Shown: positions 25,143-33,157, numbered from the stretch's first letter. The stretch is DNA of 64,000 nucleotides from Sphingomonas_B tabacisoli (GCF_042678385.1 NZ_JBHUDY010000002.1:1-64000); one strand, 5' to 3'. The notes: generated from the sequence alone by a model not told the origin. A program made the numbers and translations.

Positions 25143-25292
25143 ATGATCCGCAAGCTCAAATCGGGCGAATACCGGCTCTATTCGCGGAAGACCGACCCCG
25201 ACACCGGCAAGCGCCGCAACCTGGGCACGTTCGGCAGCCGCGCCGCGGCCGAGAAGCACGAACGCGAAGTCCAGTATTTCAAACGCCACTGA
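25143..25292 (+). CDS. Small conserved basic protein (KSGEYRLYSRK type)
   Basis: A 49-residue basic protein: 'IRKLKSGEYRLYSRKTDPD', then 'GKRRNLGTFGSRAAAEKHERE' and a QYFKRH end. I recognise this as a small conserved sphingomonad/alphaproteobacterial protein without a known role. The middle resembles the AP2-like/Arm DNA-binding folds of some integrases, but this is only an impression. It starts with ATG 20 bases after the rplT terminator; it has no strong ribosome-binding site. Confidence 0.7.
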   Translation: MIRKLKSGEYRLYSRKTDPDTGKRRNLGTFGSRAAAEKHEREVQYFKRH

Positions 25293-25332
25293 CAGGACTT
25301 GCCGGCCGGTGCGGCGGGCCTAGGCTGCCGGC

Positions 25333-25629
25333 ATGATCTGGCTGATCCTGATTGCGCTCACGATGTGCGCGGCGCTGATCTGGTACGAGGCGAGCCTTCC
25401 GCCCGGCGAGCGGGCGCGGATTCGCGAAGCGCGCGAGCGGCGGCGCCGGACGCGCGCCCCCGCCCCGTCGCCGCCACCTGACGACATCGCCGCGCTGATC
25501 GAGCGCGATCCCGCCCAGGCGCTCGCCCGCTATGGCACGCCCGAGGATGCCGAGCGGCTGCGGGCGCAGGGCGTCGACCTGCAGGCGCTCGGCTATCGGC
25601 CGCCGGGCGATGGGAGCGGGCCGGCATAG
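25333..25629 (+). CDS. Small membrane-anchored hypothetical protein
   Basis: A 98-residue protein with one N-terminal membrane helix (MIWLILIALTMCAALIWY) followed by a strongly basic, arginine-rich cytoplasmic stretch and a proline-rich linker. The C-terminal part, 'IAALIERDPAQALARYGTPEDAERLRAQGVD', is helical. No known domain. It overlaps the convergent KTSC gene by 37 bases at the 3' end. Confidence 0.6.
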   Translation: MIWLILIALTMCAALIWYEASLPPGERARIREARERRRRTRAPAPSPPPDDIAALIERDPAQALARYGTPEDAERLRAQGVDLQALGYRPPGDGSGPA

Positions 25630-25817
25630 GCATAGCGGTCGCGGATGCGCTCCTGGAAGAAGCGACCCTTCGACTCCGAGGCAAGGAACGCGGCGTGGAC
25701 CCGCGCCGGCACGCCCAGATAGCCATACCATTCGCCGCTCGTGAACCGCACGAACAGGGTGCGCGAGTCCTCGTCATACTCGATCTGCGCGACGGCTTCG
25801 GATGCGACTTGCGGCAT
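25593..25817 (-). CDS. KTSC domain protein
   Basis: A 74-residue protein matching the KTSC domain: 'AQIEYDEDSRTLFVRFTSGEWYGYLGVPARVHAAFLAS' followed by SKGRFFQERIRDRY. KTSC domains occur alone or fused to lysyl-tRNA synthetases and are also frequent in phages and plasmids; their role is unknown. Stand-alone and convergent with the preceding gene. Confidence 0.85.
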   Translation of the reverse strand: MPQVASEAVAQIEYDEDSRTLFVRFTSGEWYGYLGVPARVHAAFLASESKGRFFQERIRDRYAYAGPLPSPGGR

Positions 25818-25959
25818 GCTGTCTCAATGCGGGACGCCGGTCGCTGTTTCCTGAGGGCGGCGCATGCGGGCTGGCGGGCCGGGGGGATTCATGTCATTGT
25901 CGCCAAACATAAAAACAGTTCGTGTCGCATCGAGTCCGGTACCACAGGGGGAGACGACG

Positions 25960-26652
25960 ATGACGCGTGCATTTCTCGCCGCTTCGGCCGTGCTGGCGTT
26001 GACCGCACCGGCCGCCGCCAACACCGTGATCACCTTCGAGACACAGGCCGACGGCGTGACGCCGTTCCCGGCCATGTCCAATTCGCCGGGCGCAGCGGTC
26101 CCGGCGGGCTCGCAGCTCAGCAACCAGTTCCTCGCCACGAACGGCGTCACTTTCTCGTCCGGCGCCGGCTATGTCGCGGTGGTCGATCACGTGCCCGGCT
26201 GCGGCGCGACCTGCACGCCGACGCCGCCGAACATCATCGGCGGCACTGCGGCCAATGGCACGCTCAGCTATTCGACCCCGATCACGGCCGCGTTCTTCAG
26301 CACCGCCAACACGTCGCTCAAGGCGACGACCGGCTTCGTGCGCGTGCTCGGCGACAAATTCCCCGACGGCAGCATCGCAACGCTCGAAGCCTATGGCGTG
26401 GGCGGCAATCTGCTTGGCTCGGTCAGCGTCAACGAAGGCAATGTCTTCGGCCAGGGCGCGGACCTCAGCCTGTCGCTCGCCGGCATCCAGTCGGTCCGCT
26501 TCTATTCGAACGGCGCGACGATCGGCTTCGACAATTTCGAATTCGGCGAGCTGAGCGCCGTACCGGAACCGGCCAGCTGGGCGCTGATGATCGCCGGCTT
26601 CGCGATGACCGGCCTGGGCGTGCGGCGACGGGCGCGGCCGGCGATCGCCTGA
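25960..26652 (+). CDS. PEPxxWA-CTERM sorting-domain protein
   Basis: A 230-residue secreted protein. A signal peptide (MTRAFLAASAVLALTAPAAA) is followed by a beta-rich body beginning TVITFETQ, resembling the jelly-roll type of many PEP-CTERM proteins. A cysteine pair in PGCGATCTP may form a disulfide. The end VPEPASWALMIAGFAMTGLG plus RRRARP is the exosortase signal. The ATG at 25960 follows AGGGGGAGACGACG. Function unknown; secretion to the surface or biofilm matrix is likely. Confidence 0.82.
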   Translation: MTRAFLAASAVLALTAPAAANTVITFETQADGVTPFPAMSNSPGAAVPAGSQLSNQFLATNGVTFSSGAGYVAVVDHVPGCGATCTPTPPNIIGGTAANGTLSYSTPITAAFFSTANTSLKATTGFVRVLGDKFPDGSIATLEAYGVGGNLLGSVSVNEGNVFGQGADLSLSLAGIQSVRFYSNGATIGFDNFEFGELSAVPEPASWALMIAGFAMTGLGVRRRARPAIA

Positions 26653-26670
26653 ATGCACGGATAAGGGGGA

Positions 26671-26705
26671 GCGGGCTCGGGGCCAAGGCTCCGGGCCCGC
26701 CGTTT
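26671..26705. terminator. Bidirectional terminator-like hairpin
   Basis: GCGGGCTCGGGGCC pairs with GGCTCCGGGCCCGC (G-U pairs included), followed by CGTTT, between a plus-strand PEP-CTERM gene and the convergent DUF1330 gene. Confidence 0.65.
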
Positions 26706-27135
26706 ATGCGAAGCCGCTGCCCGCTTCGCGCGGGGCCATGCGGATCAGGCGGGAGGTCTCGACCGCCGCCTGGCGGTTGACGACGGCGCGGCGGTAGTCG
26801 GGATCGGTCACCATTTCGAGGAAGGCGGCGGCGTTCGGATAGACGGCGATGAAGGCCGCGTCCCAGCGCTCGTCGGCCGGGCCGATCAGCACGCATTCCG
26901 GGCGGCCGGAATAAAGAATCGTGCCGCCGACGCGCCGGAAGACCGGTCCGCTTTCGTCGCTGTAGCGCCGATAGGCCTCGGCGCCGGACAGCGCCTCGGC
27001 CGCCGCCGCGTGATCCGCCGGATAGGCGGCGCGCTCGCGGTAGCGGACCAGGTTCAGCATGTGAATCGGCGTGTCGCGGGGCAGCGCCTTGAAGGCATCA
27101 AAGGCGGCGCGCTCGGGATCGATGTGGTGGTCCAT
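26704..27135 (-). CDS. DUF1330 family protein
   Basis: A 143-residue soluble protein of the dimeric alpha/beta-barrel (ferredoxin-like) type. The conserved 'PIHMLNLVRYRERAAYP' strand, 'EAYRRYSDESGPVFRRVGGTILYSGRPE' and 'FIAVYPNAAAFLEMVTDPDYRRAV' match DUF1330. Family members are unassigned or act as small-molecule binding monooxygenase-like folds. The upstream extension to 27345 is arginine-rich shadow sequence, so the ATG at 27135 is preferred. Confidence 0.8.
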   Translation of the reverse strand: MDHHIDPERAAFDAFKALPRDTPIHMLNLVRYRERAAYPADHAAAAEALSGAEAYRRYSDESGPVFRRVGGTILYSGRPECVLIGPADERWDAAFIAVYPNAAAFLEMVTDPDYRRAVVNRQAAVETSRLIRMAPREAGSGFA

Positions 27136-27188
27136 GCGGGGGAAGGTGACATGGCGGCGCGGGATTGGCGAGGGGGGTGTGCGCCCGG

Positions 27189-27386
27189 CTATTCGCCTGC
27201 CGGGGCGAGTTCGACCTCCACCAAGCGCGTCTCCTTCTCGCAATCGTGGCAGAAGGCGTAGTCGTAAGCTGCGCCGAGCACCCAGTCCTGCGAGGCGACA
27301 TCCCACTCGGCCCACGCGTCGCGCGTGACGGACGTTCCACCACACATATTACAGACGAAGGTGACGCGCTTGTCTGTTGGAATCAT
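27189..27386 (-). CDS. Small zinc-ribbon protein
   Basis: A 65-residue protein with two cysteine pairs, VCNMCGG and FCHDCEK, spaced to hold one zinc ion. Between them is 'RDAWAEWDVASQDWVLG', seen in conserved small alphaproteobacterial proteins of unknown role. I start it at the ATG at 27386. It marks the edge of the low-GC restriction-modification island that follows. Confidence 0.65.
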   Translation of the reverse strand: MIPTDKRVTFVCNMCGGTSVTRDAWAEWDVASQDWVLGAAYDYAFCHDCEKETRLVEVELAPAGE

Positions 27387-27568
27387 GCCGTCAGTCTGAT
27401 CGGCGATGACGGTGGGGGCAAGCGGTGGCGCGTAGAACTTGGTCCGAAGCGGTGGCAAATGCCGCGCCGCGGCAGGTCGAGGATCGGCCGTCTATCAGGA
27501 AAGGCGGCCTGCGAAATAAGAGGCTCCATTGTCGAGCCGGTAGTGGAAGCTCGTGAGATGCGGCAACA

Positions 27569-28513
27569 TCACGAAAGCCCCTCATCGTCTTCGATTGCTA
27601 TCGGAGCATGGATATCGCGATCAAGCAGAGCCCATAGGTCCTCACACAGCAACCGGTCTATCCGAAAGATTGAGGCATTTAATAGCGGATCTGTTTTCAT
27701 GCTTGGTCGCAAATCACAGTAATACACCCCGTCGAGTGGGTTTATCTTAATCGTGAACGCCTTGAAGTGGCCTGGAAGGAAGGTTGACGCGACTCTGTAC
27801 GTACGATCCGACTTTTTTCCACGTTGAACATCGTTCAAAAAGATCGCGACATGGGGAACGGCTTTTTCCGTCAATGCGTTGAGTAAAAGCTTATCTGTGA
27901 AGATTTTCCCTAGACGATCTTTGCTTGATGTTTTGACCGAGCCAATGACTTTAACCTCCTCTCCCGCCGTAAGAACGAGATCATGTTGAAAATTCATGTC
28001 ACATTGCTTGACGCCATCTACATACACCGGAACTCGTACAGTAGCAGATGAGCAGTCGACACCCATCCGGCGAATCCAAAGCTGCATTTGGCGCTCGAAC
28101 AGATCGCCATTGAGCTTGCGAGCAAAGTTACTTGCATCAGCGGGGAGGCCGTCGAGGGCCACGCCGATACACTGCTGTGAGGTGTAGATGACTCGATTCA
28201 TCAATTCTCGGGCGGACGGATCCAGAGAAGTCATGAACTCCCTTCGCCCGATGTCTCCTAAGAGGTGGGCCTTGAAATCGCGCAGGTCATTTAACGAGCA
28301 AAGTAGCGTCGCGTTGAGCGGCCGTGAGATAGGAAAACGAGACTCAATAAGGAGCTGCCAAAAGCGATAGTTCGGTTCATTCTGGCAGACAATTTCAGCC
28401 TGTAGCCACGAACTTTGGCTACTAAGCAGGTCAGAAGTGAATTGAAGATAGTCCTCTATTTCTTGAAAATTAGCTTTATTTCGTGCTCTCGCTACGAAAT
28501 GCGAGAGGGTCAA
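27569..28513 (-). CDS. Type II restriction endonuclease, BsaWI-like candidate
   Basis: A 314-residue protein directly downstream of a DNA methyltransferase. A helix 'NGDLFERQMQLWIRRMG' is followed by a PD-(D/E)XK-like core: aspartate 178 in FQHDLVLTAG and the KTSSKDR motif at 194-200 in VIGSVKTSSKDR. A KxSxKDR-type centre is known from the CCGG-cutting AgeI/BsaWI group, which suggests that family. I start it at the TTG at 28513, which overlaps the methyltransferase stop (TTGA) and has GGGAG eight bases upstream. A TTG at 28561 is an alternative. The gene is much AT-richer than the flanking chromosome. Confidence 0.72.
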   Translation of the reverse strand: MTLSHFVARARNKANFQEIEDYLQFTSDLLSSQSSWLQAEIVCQNEPNYRFWQLLIESRFPISRPLNATLLCSLNDLRDFKAHLLGDIGRREFMTSLDPSARELMNRVIYTSQQCIGVALDGLPADASNFARKLNGDLFERQMQLWIRRMGVDCSSATVRVPVYVDGVKQCDMNFQHDLVLTAGEEVKVIGSVKTSSKDRLGKIFTDKLLLNALTEKAVPHVAIFLNDVQRGKKSDRTYRVASTFLPGHFKAFTIKINPLDGVYYCDLRPSMKTDPLLNASIFRIDRLLCEDLWALLDRDIHAPIAIEDDEGLS

Positions 28514-29517
28514 CGGATCGACTCCCGTCGGAGAGCCACGACTCGATCTTGTTCCATCCAATATGCTTCGTCCCGAACCTTAACCTTGGCTAATCGATCA
28601 GCAGCCCATCGATTATATTGAGGGTCAAGATCACACGCTGCCCATTTGCGGCCCAGCTGTTCCGCAGTTACCGCTGTTGTGCCGCTCCCTGAGAACGGAT
28701 CTAGTATCATATCTCCGGGCTGTGATGTTGCCACGATCAGTTTACGAAGCAACTCCTCAGGCTTCTGTGTAGGATGGGGAGTCTTCTCTGCCATTCCGTT
28801 TGAAATGGTCGGAATCTCTATGACATCTTTTGGCTTTGCGCCCAAAGGGTTCGGATTCCATACGTGTTTTTTGCCGTCACGCGCGAAATCGCTAGAATCA
28901 GCTTGCGGGTGACTTGGATATTTGAGCGTATGTTGTCCATAGGGAATTCTCGCGGCATCAACGTTGAGCGCAAAGTCCTTGTGCCTAAGATGTACGATGC
29001 TCTCATGTGATCGGCCAAAGTCCTTTCCCAAATTTGCCTTGTTCTTATAGTGCCAGATCAACCACTTAAGATAAGAGAAGTAGGACCGTGCAGGTCCAGC
29101 GACGTCGGCAACGATTTCAGTGAATCCACAAACCATTAGGCTGCCCGTGGGTTTTAGGACGCGCGCACTTTGTTTAATCCACGACAAACACCAATCGACA
29201 TAAATATCATGGCTCTCAAACGAATCCCAAGAAGCCTTGCCGATGTTGTATGGAGGATCAGCAAATACCAAATCGACCGATTGGTCTGGAACGGCAGAAA
29301 GCCATTCCAGGCAGTCTACAGTCGAAAGTTTCCCAACTTCAAATTGAGAGCCCTTCGCGAGATATCGTTCAGAAAAGTCACGTTCGATCGTAAGGTCATA
29401 TTGCTCGGAACTTAGTTTCAGAGCCTTTTGCGGCACGTCTTCACTCCCAAAGATGCCCGGCATCGTCGCCTGAAGTGCGACGACGCCAAAGGATGCTACG
29501 GCATCGCGCCTATTCAT
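28510..29517 (-). CDS. Site-specific DNA methyltransferase (DPPY, beta class)
   Basis: A 335-residue N6-adenine or N4-cytosine DNA methyltransferase. Motif IV (FADPPYNIGK) comes before motif I (ILDPFSGSGTTAVTAEQLGRK), the order of the beta class. 'PHPTQKPEELLRKLI' precedes motif I, as in many type II enzymes. It should protect host DNA from the endonuclease whose gene overlaps its stop. The first 25 residues (MNRRDAVASFGVVALQA...) look like a twin-arginine signal, odd for a DNA enzyme; a start at the ATG at 29463 would remove most of it. Low GC and position between core genes point to acquisition. Confidence 0.9.
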   Translation of the reverse strand: MNRRDAVASFGVVALQATMPGIFGSEDVPQKALKLSSEQYDLTIERDFSERYLAKGSQFEVGKLSTVDCLEWLSAVPDQSVDLVFADPPYNIGKASWDSFESHDIYVDWCLSWIKQSARVLKPTGSLMVCGFTEIVADVAGPARSYFSYLKWLIWHYKNKANLGKDFGRSHESIVHLRHKDFALNVDAARIPYGQHTLKYPSHPQADSSDFARDGKKHVWNPNPLGAKPKDVIEIPTISNGMAEKTPHPTQKPEELLRKLIVATSQPGDMILDPFSGSGTTAVTAEQLGRKWAACDLDPQYNRWAADRLAKVKVRDEAYWMEQDRVVALRRESIR

Positions 29518-29539
29518 CGTTCGGCGCTACTAATCCAGA

Positions 29540-30592
29540 TCACTCCGCCGCCACGCCCGCCCGGGCGAACATGTCCTCGCCGCCTTCGTCCTCGTTCGCG
29601 ACTACGGCCAGCTTCGCGGCTTTGCGGCGGTCGAAGTTATCCCACACTTCGTTCCAGTTTCCGCGGGTGGCGGCCTTCGAATATTCCGTTGCGCGAGTTT
29701 CGAAGAAATTGGCGTGCTCGACGCCGTTCAGCAGCGGGGCGAGCCAGGGGAGGGGGTGTTCGTCGATCATGTAGATCGGCGCGAAGCCGAGCTGGCCCAG
29801 GCGCCAGTCCGCGATGTAGCGGATGTACTTCTTGATCTCCTTGGGCGTCATGCCGGGCACCGGGCCCATTTCGAACGCCAGGTCGATGAACGCATCCTCC
29901 AGCCGCACCGTCTTCTGGCAGACGTCCAGAATGTCCTCGCGCACCGACTTGGTCAGGCAGTCGCGTTCCTTCACGAAGGCGTGGAACAGGCGCGTGATGC
30001 CTTCGCAGTGCAGGCTCTCGTCGCGCACCGACCAGCTCACGATCTGGCCCATGCCCTTCATCTTGTTGAAGCGCGGGAAGTTCATCAGCATCGCGAAGCT
30101 GGCGAAGAGCTGCAGCCCCTCGGTGAAGCCGCCGAACATCGCCAGCGTCTTCGCGATATCCTCGTCGCTGTCGACGCCGAAGGTGGAGAGGTAATCGTGC
30201 TTGTCCTTCATCTCCTTGTACTGGAGGAAGGCCGAGTACTCGCTTTCCGGCATGCCGATCGTGTCGAGCAGGTGGCTGTAGGCGGCGATGTGCACCGTCT
30301 CCATGTTGCTGAACGCGGTCAGCATCATCTTGACCTCGGTGGGCTTGAAAACTCGGCCATATTTGTCGTGGTAGCAATCCTGCACCTCGACATCGGCCTG
30401 GGTGAAGAAGCGGAAAATCTGCGTCAGCAGGTTGCGCTCGTGATCCGTCAGCTTCTGCGCCCAGTCGCGGCAATCCTCGCCCAGCGGCACTTCCTCCGGC
30501 ATCCAGTGGATCTGCTGCTGGCGCTTCCAGAACTCGAACGCCCAGGGGTATTCGAACGGCTTGTAGGATTTGGAGGCGGACAGGAGAGGCAT
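29540..30592 (-). CDS. nrdB: Class Ia ribonucleotide reductase, small subunit
   Basis: A 350-residue di-iron protein that holds the tyrosyl radical for ribonucleotide reduction. Iron ligands and the radical tyrosine are visible in NMETVHIAAYSHLL (Glu, His and Tyr in the usual E-x2-H-x3-Y spacing), GGFTEGLQLF (Glu) and RDESLHCEGI (Glu-x2-His). It starts at KSYKPFEYPWA without an N-terminal ATP-cone. It is on the same strand as nrdA, but about 500 bases with an opposite-strand gene and a palindrome separate them. Confidence 0.96.
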   Translation of the reverse strand: MPLLSASKSYKPFEYPWAFEFWKRQQQIHWMPEEVPLGEDCRDWAQKLTDHERNLLTQIFRFFTQADVEVQDCYHDKYGRVFKPTEVKMMLTAFSNMETVHIAAYSHLLDTIGMPESEYSAFLQYKEMKDKHDYLSTFGVDSDEDIAKTLAMFGGFTEGLQLFASFAMLMNFPRFNKMKGMGQIVSWSVRDESLHCEGITRLFHAFVKERDCLTKSVREDILDVCQKTVRLEDAFIDLAFEMGPVPGMTPKEIKKYIRYIADWRLGQLGFAPIYMIDEHPLPWLAPLLNGVEHANFFETRATEYSKAATRGNWNEVWDNFDRRKAAKLAVVANEDEGGEDMFARAGVAAE

Positions 30593-30685
30593 GGACGAAG
30601 CTCCTTATGAGCGGAAATATGGGGCCGGCGCGGCGATTTGCCGAGTCGTGCGTTGTGGGGGCGAAACGATGAAGGAGGACGAGCG

Positions 30686-30949
30686 ATGAGCGATCTGAAC
30701 ATCCGCGAGGACATGGAAGTCATCAGCGCCGACGGCGTGCATGTCGGCACCGTCGACCACATGGACGGCGAGCGGATCAAGCTGAAGAAGAGCGATTCCG
30801 GGCATGCGGCGATCGAAGGCGCGAGCCATGCCGGGCATCACCATTATCTGTCCGTCGGCCTGGTCGCCGGCGTGGAAGGGGACAAGGTGCGCCTGTCGGT
30901 CGCGAGCGCCAACGTCAGCGAATTCCTGGAGGAGAAGAGCGAGGCTTAA
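30686..30949 (+). CDS. DUF2171 family protein
   Basis: An 87-residue protein with a PRC-barrel-like beginning: 'IREDMEVISADGVHVGTVDHMDGERIKLKK', then HAGHHHYLSVGLV and VRLSVASANVSEFLEE. DUF2171 proteins are common in sphingomonads; function unknown. The ATG at 30686 follows a strong AAGGAGGA site. It lies inside the nrdA-nrdB gap on the opposite strand. Confidence 0.85.
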   Translation: MSDLNIREDMEVISADGVHVGTVDHMDGERIKLKKSDSGHAAIEGASHAGHHHYLSVGLVAGVEGDKVRLSVASANVSEFLEEKSEA

Positions 30950-30971
30950 GGCCTTAGCACCAGGATGAAAT

Positions 30972-31064
30972 CCCGTTCGGGCTGAGCTTGTCGAAGCCCT
31001 TCCTTTCTTTTCTCGATGTCCGGAAGAAAAAGGGAGGCCTTCGACAGGCTCAGGCCGAACGGAG
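30972..31064. repeat. Family C intergenic palindrome (CTGAGCTTGTCGAAG type)
   Basis: The left arm CCGTTCGGGCTGAGCTTG... and the right arm ...CAGGCTCAGGCCGAACGG are inverted copies of about 40 bases with several mismatches around a short centre. It lies between the convergent DUF2171 and nrdA genes and is related to the copy at 46297. Confidence 0.85.
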
Positions 31065-31110
31065 CGGGGTGCCACCTCAAACAGGCGGCCGCGCCCCTTT
31101 CCCCTTATGC

Positions 31111-32997
31111 CTACTGGCACGCCAGGCATTCGTCGTAGTCCTTCGCCTCGACCTCGATCTGGCGCAGGTCGGGGGTGTTGTCGGCTTCGACGCCGCCTGC
31201 GAAGCCGGCGCGCTGCACGGACTTGGAGCGGAGATAGTAGAGCGACTTGATGCCGAGCTCCCAGGCGCGGAAGTGGAGCATCAGCAGGTCCCATTTCTCG
31301 ACATCGGCCGGGATGAACAGGTTCAGCGAGGCCGACTGGTCGATATAGGGCGTGCGATCGGCGGCGAGCTCGAGCAGCCAGCGCTGGTCGATCTCGAAGC
31401 TGGTCTTGTAGCAGTCCTTTTCCTCGGGCGTGAGGAAGTCGAGGTGCTGGACCGAGCCGCCTTTCTCAAGGATCGAGTTCCACACCGCGTCCGAGTTCTT
31501 CGACTTGTCGACTAGCAATTTCTCCAGATACGGATTGCGGATCGAGAAGCTGCCCGACAGCGTCTTGTGGGTGTAGATGTTGGCCGGGATCGGCTCGATG
31601 CAGGCGGACGTGCCGCCGCAGATGATCGAGATCGAGGCGGTCGGCGCGATCGCCATCTTGCACGAGAAGCGTTCCATCACGCCGCGCTCGGCGGCGTCCG
31701 GGCACGGACCGCGCTCGGTCGCCAAGAGCATCGACGCCTCGTCCGCCTTGGCGCGGATGTGCTTGAACATCTTCAGGTTCCACGACTTGGCCATCGCCGA
31801 TTCGAACGGAATGCCGCGCGCCTGCAGGAACGAGTGATAGCCCATCACGCCGAGGCCGACCGAGCGCTCCTGGCTCGCCGAATAGCGGGCCCGCGCCATC
31901 TCCTCGGGCGCGCGCTCGATGTAGTCGGAAAGGACATTGTCGAGGAAACGCATCACGTCCTCGACGAACTGCTTGTCGCCGTTCCACTCGTCCCAGGTCT
32001 CGAGGTTCAAGGACGACAGGCAGCAGACCGCGGTGCGGTCCTTGCCATGCTGGTCGCGGCCCGTTGGCAAAGTGATTTCCGAGCAGAGGTTCGAGGTCGA
32101 GACCTTCAGGCCCAGCTCCTGGTGATGCCGCGGCATCGCCTTGTTCACATGGTCGGAGAAGACGATGTAGGGCTCGCCGGTCGCAAGGCGGGTCTCGACC
32201 AGCTTCTGGAACAGGGCGCGCGCGTCGACCTTGGCGCGCTCCGACCCGTCCTTGGGCGATTTGAGCACCCATTCGGCGCCGTCGCGCACCGCTTCCATGA
32301 ACGCGTCGGGGATCAGCACACCGTGGTGCAGATTGAGCGCCTTGCGGTTGAAGTCGCCCGAGGGTTTGCGGATTTCGAGGAACTCCTCGATCTCCGGGTG
32401 GCTGATGTCGAGATAGCAGGCGGCCGAACCGCGGCGCAGCGAGCCCTGGCTGATCGCGAGCGTCAGCGAATCCATCACGCGCACGAACGGGATGATGCCG
32501 CTGGTCTTGCCGTTGAGGCCGACCGGCTCGCCGATGCCGCGCACGCTGCCCCAATAGGTGCCGATGCCGCCGCCGCGCGAGGCAAGCCAGACATTCTCGT
32601 TCCAGGTGTTGACGATGCCTTCCAGGCTGTCGTCGACCGAGTTCAGATAGCAGGAAATCGGCAGGCCGCGCCCGGTGCCGCCGTTCGACAGGACAGGCGT
32701 CGCCGGCATGAACCAGAGCTTCGAGATATAATCATACAGCCGCTGCGCATGGGCGGCATCGTCGGCGTAGGCCGAGGCCACGCGCACGAACAGGTCCTGA
32801 TAGGATTCGCCGGGCAGCAGATAGCGGTCCTTCAGCGTCTCCTTGCCGAAATCGGTCAGCAGCGAATCGCGGCTGTGATCGACCTCCACCGGAAAGGGCT
32901 GGGGACGCACCTCGCTGCTGCCGGTGCCGGTTCCCGTGCTCGACGCTTCAAGCGTGGTCGTGCTCACGTCCGTCTCCTGCGTGTCCCTGAAATCCAT
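31111..32997 (-). CDS. nrdA: Class Ia ribonucleotide reductase, large subunit
   Basis: A 628-residue catalytic subunit that reduces ribonucleotides. The active-site cysteines are represented by PISCYLNSVDDS, NLCSEITLP and the radical-transfer end 'YYLRSK'; the thioredoxin-reactive pair is in the last residues, DECLACQ. It lacks the roughly 90-residue N-terminal ATP-cone of E. coli NrdA, starting instead with a short threonine/serine-rich tail before 'DSLLTDFGKETLKDRYL'. Start chosen at the ATG at 32997. Candidate NrdR boxes lie 130-180 bases upstream. Confidence 0.96.
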   Translation of the reverse strand: MDFRDTQETDVSTTTLEASSTGTGTGSSEVRPQPFPVEVDHSRDSLLTDFGKETLKDRYLLPGESYQDLFVRVASAYADDAAHAQRLYDYISKLWFMPATPVLSNGGTGRGLPISCYLNSVDDSLEGIVNTWNENVWLASRGGGIGTYWGSVRGIGEPVGLNGKTSGIIPFVRVMDSLTLAISQGSLRRGSAACYLDISHPEIEEFLEIRKPSGDFNRKALNLHHGVLIPDAFMEAVRDGAEWVLKSPKDGSERAKVDARALFQKLVETRLATGEPYIVFSDHVNKAMPRHHQELGLKVSTSNLCSEITLPTGRDQHGKDRTAVCCLSSLNLETWDEWNGDKQFVEDVMRFLDNVLSDYIERAPEEMARARYSASQERSVGLGVMGYHSFLQARGIPFESAMAKSWNLKMFKHIRAKADEASMLLATERGPCPDAAERGVMERFSCKMAIAPTASISIICGGTSACIEPIPANIYTHKTLSGSFSIRNPYLEKLLVDKSKNSDAVWNSILEKGGSVQHLDFLTPEEKDCYKTSFEIDQRWLLELAADRTPYIDQSASLNLFIPADVEKWDLLMLHFRAWELGIKSLYYLRSKSVQRAGFAGGVEADNTPDLRQIEVEAKDYDECLACQ

Positions 32998-33128
32998 GCG
33001 TCCCGAGCCCCTCAATGTTCCCGATCTGTTCGATTCGGGCAAGCCTTCAAACTGTAACACCGGCGGCACGGGTCTGGGGCAGGCATTTCAGCGCGATCCC
33101 CATGTTCCACAGGGCAAGGCTCCGCCGT

Positions 33129-33144
33129 CCACGCGATATGGTGT
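33129..33144 (-). promoter_or_regulatory. Candidate NrdR box 1
   Basis: On the reverse strand the site reads ACACCATATCGCGTGG, close to the NrdR consensus ACACWATATATWGTGT in its ACAC, ATAT and GTG blocks. It is upstream of nrdA. Confidence 0.5.
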
Positions 33145-33157
33145 CGCGCGGCGGTGA

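Noticed and set aside
27136..27345. Extension of the DUF1330 protein to 213 residues
   Set aside because: The extra 70 residues are an Arg/Gly/Leu-rich shadow that crosses the neighbouring zinc-ribbon gene.
31567..33057. Long open frame of about 496 codons opposite nrdA
   Set aside because: It is the high-GC antisense shadow of nrdA; its protein is rich in Arg, His, Asp and Ala with no motif, while the minus strand carries clear NrdA signatures.
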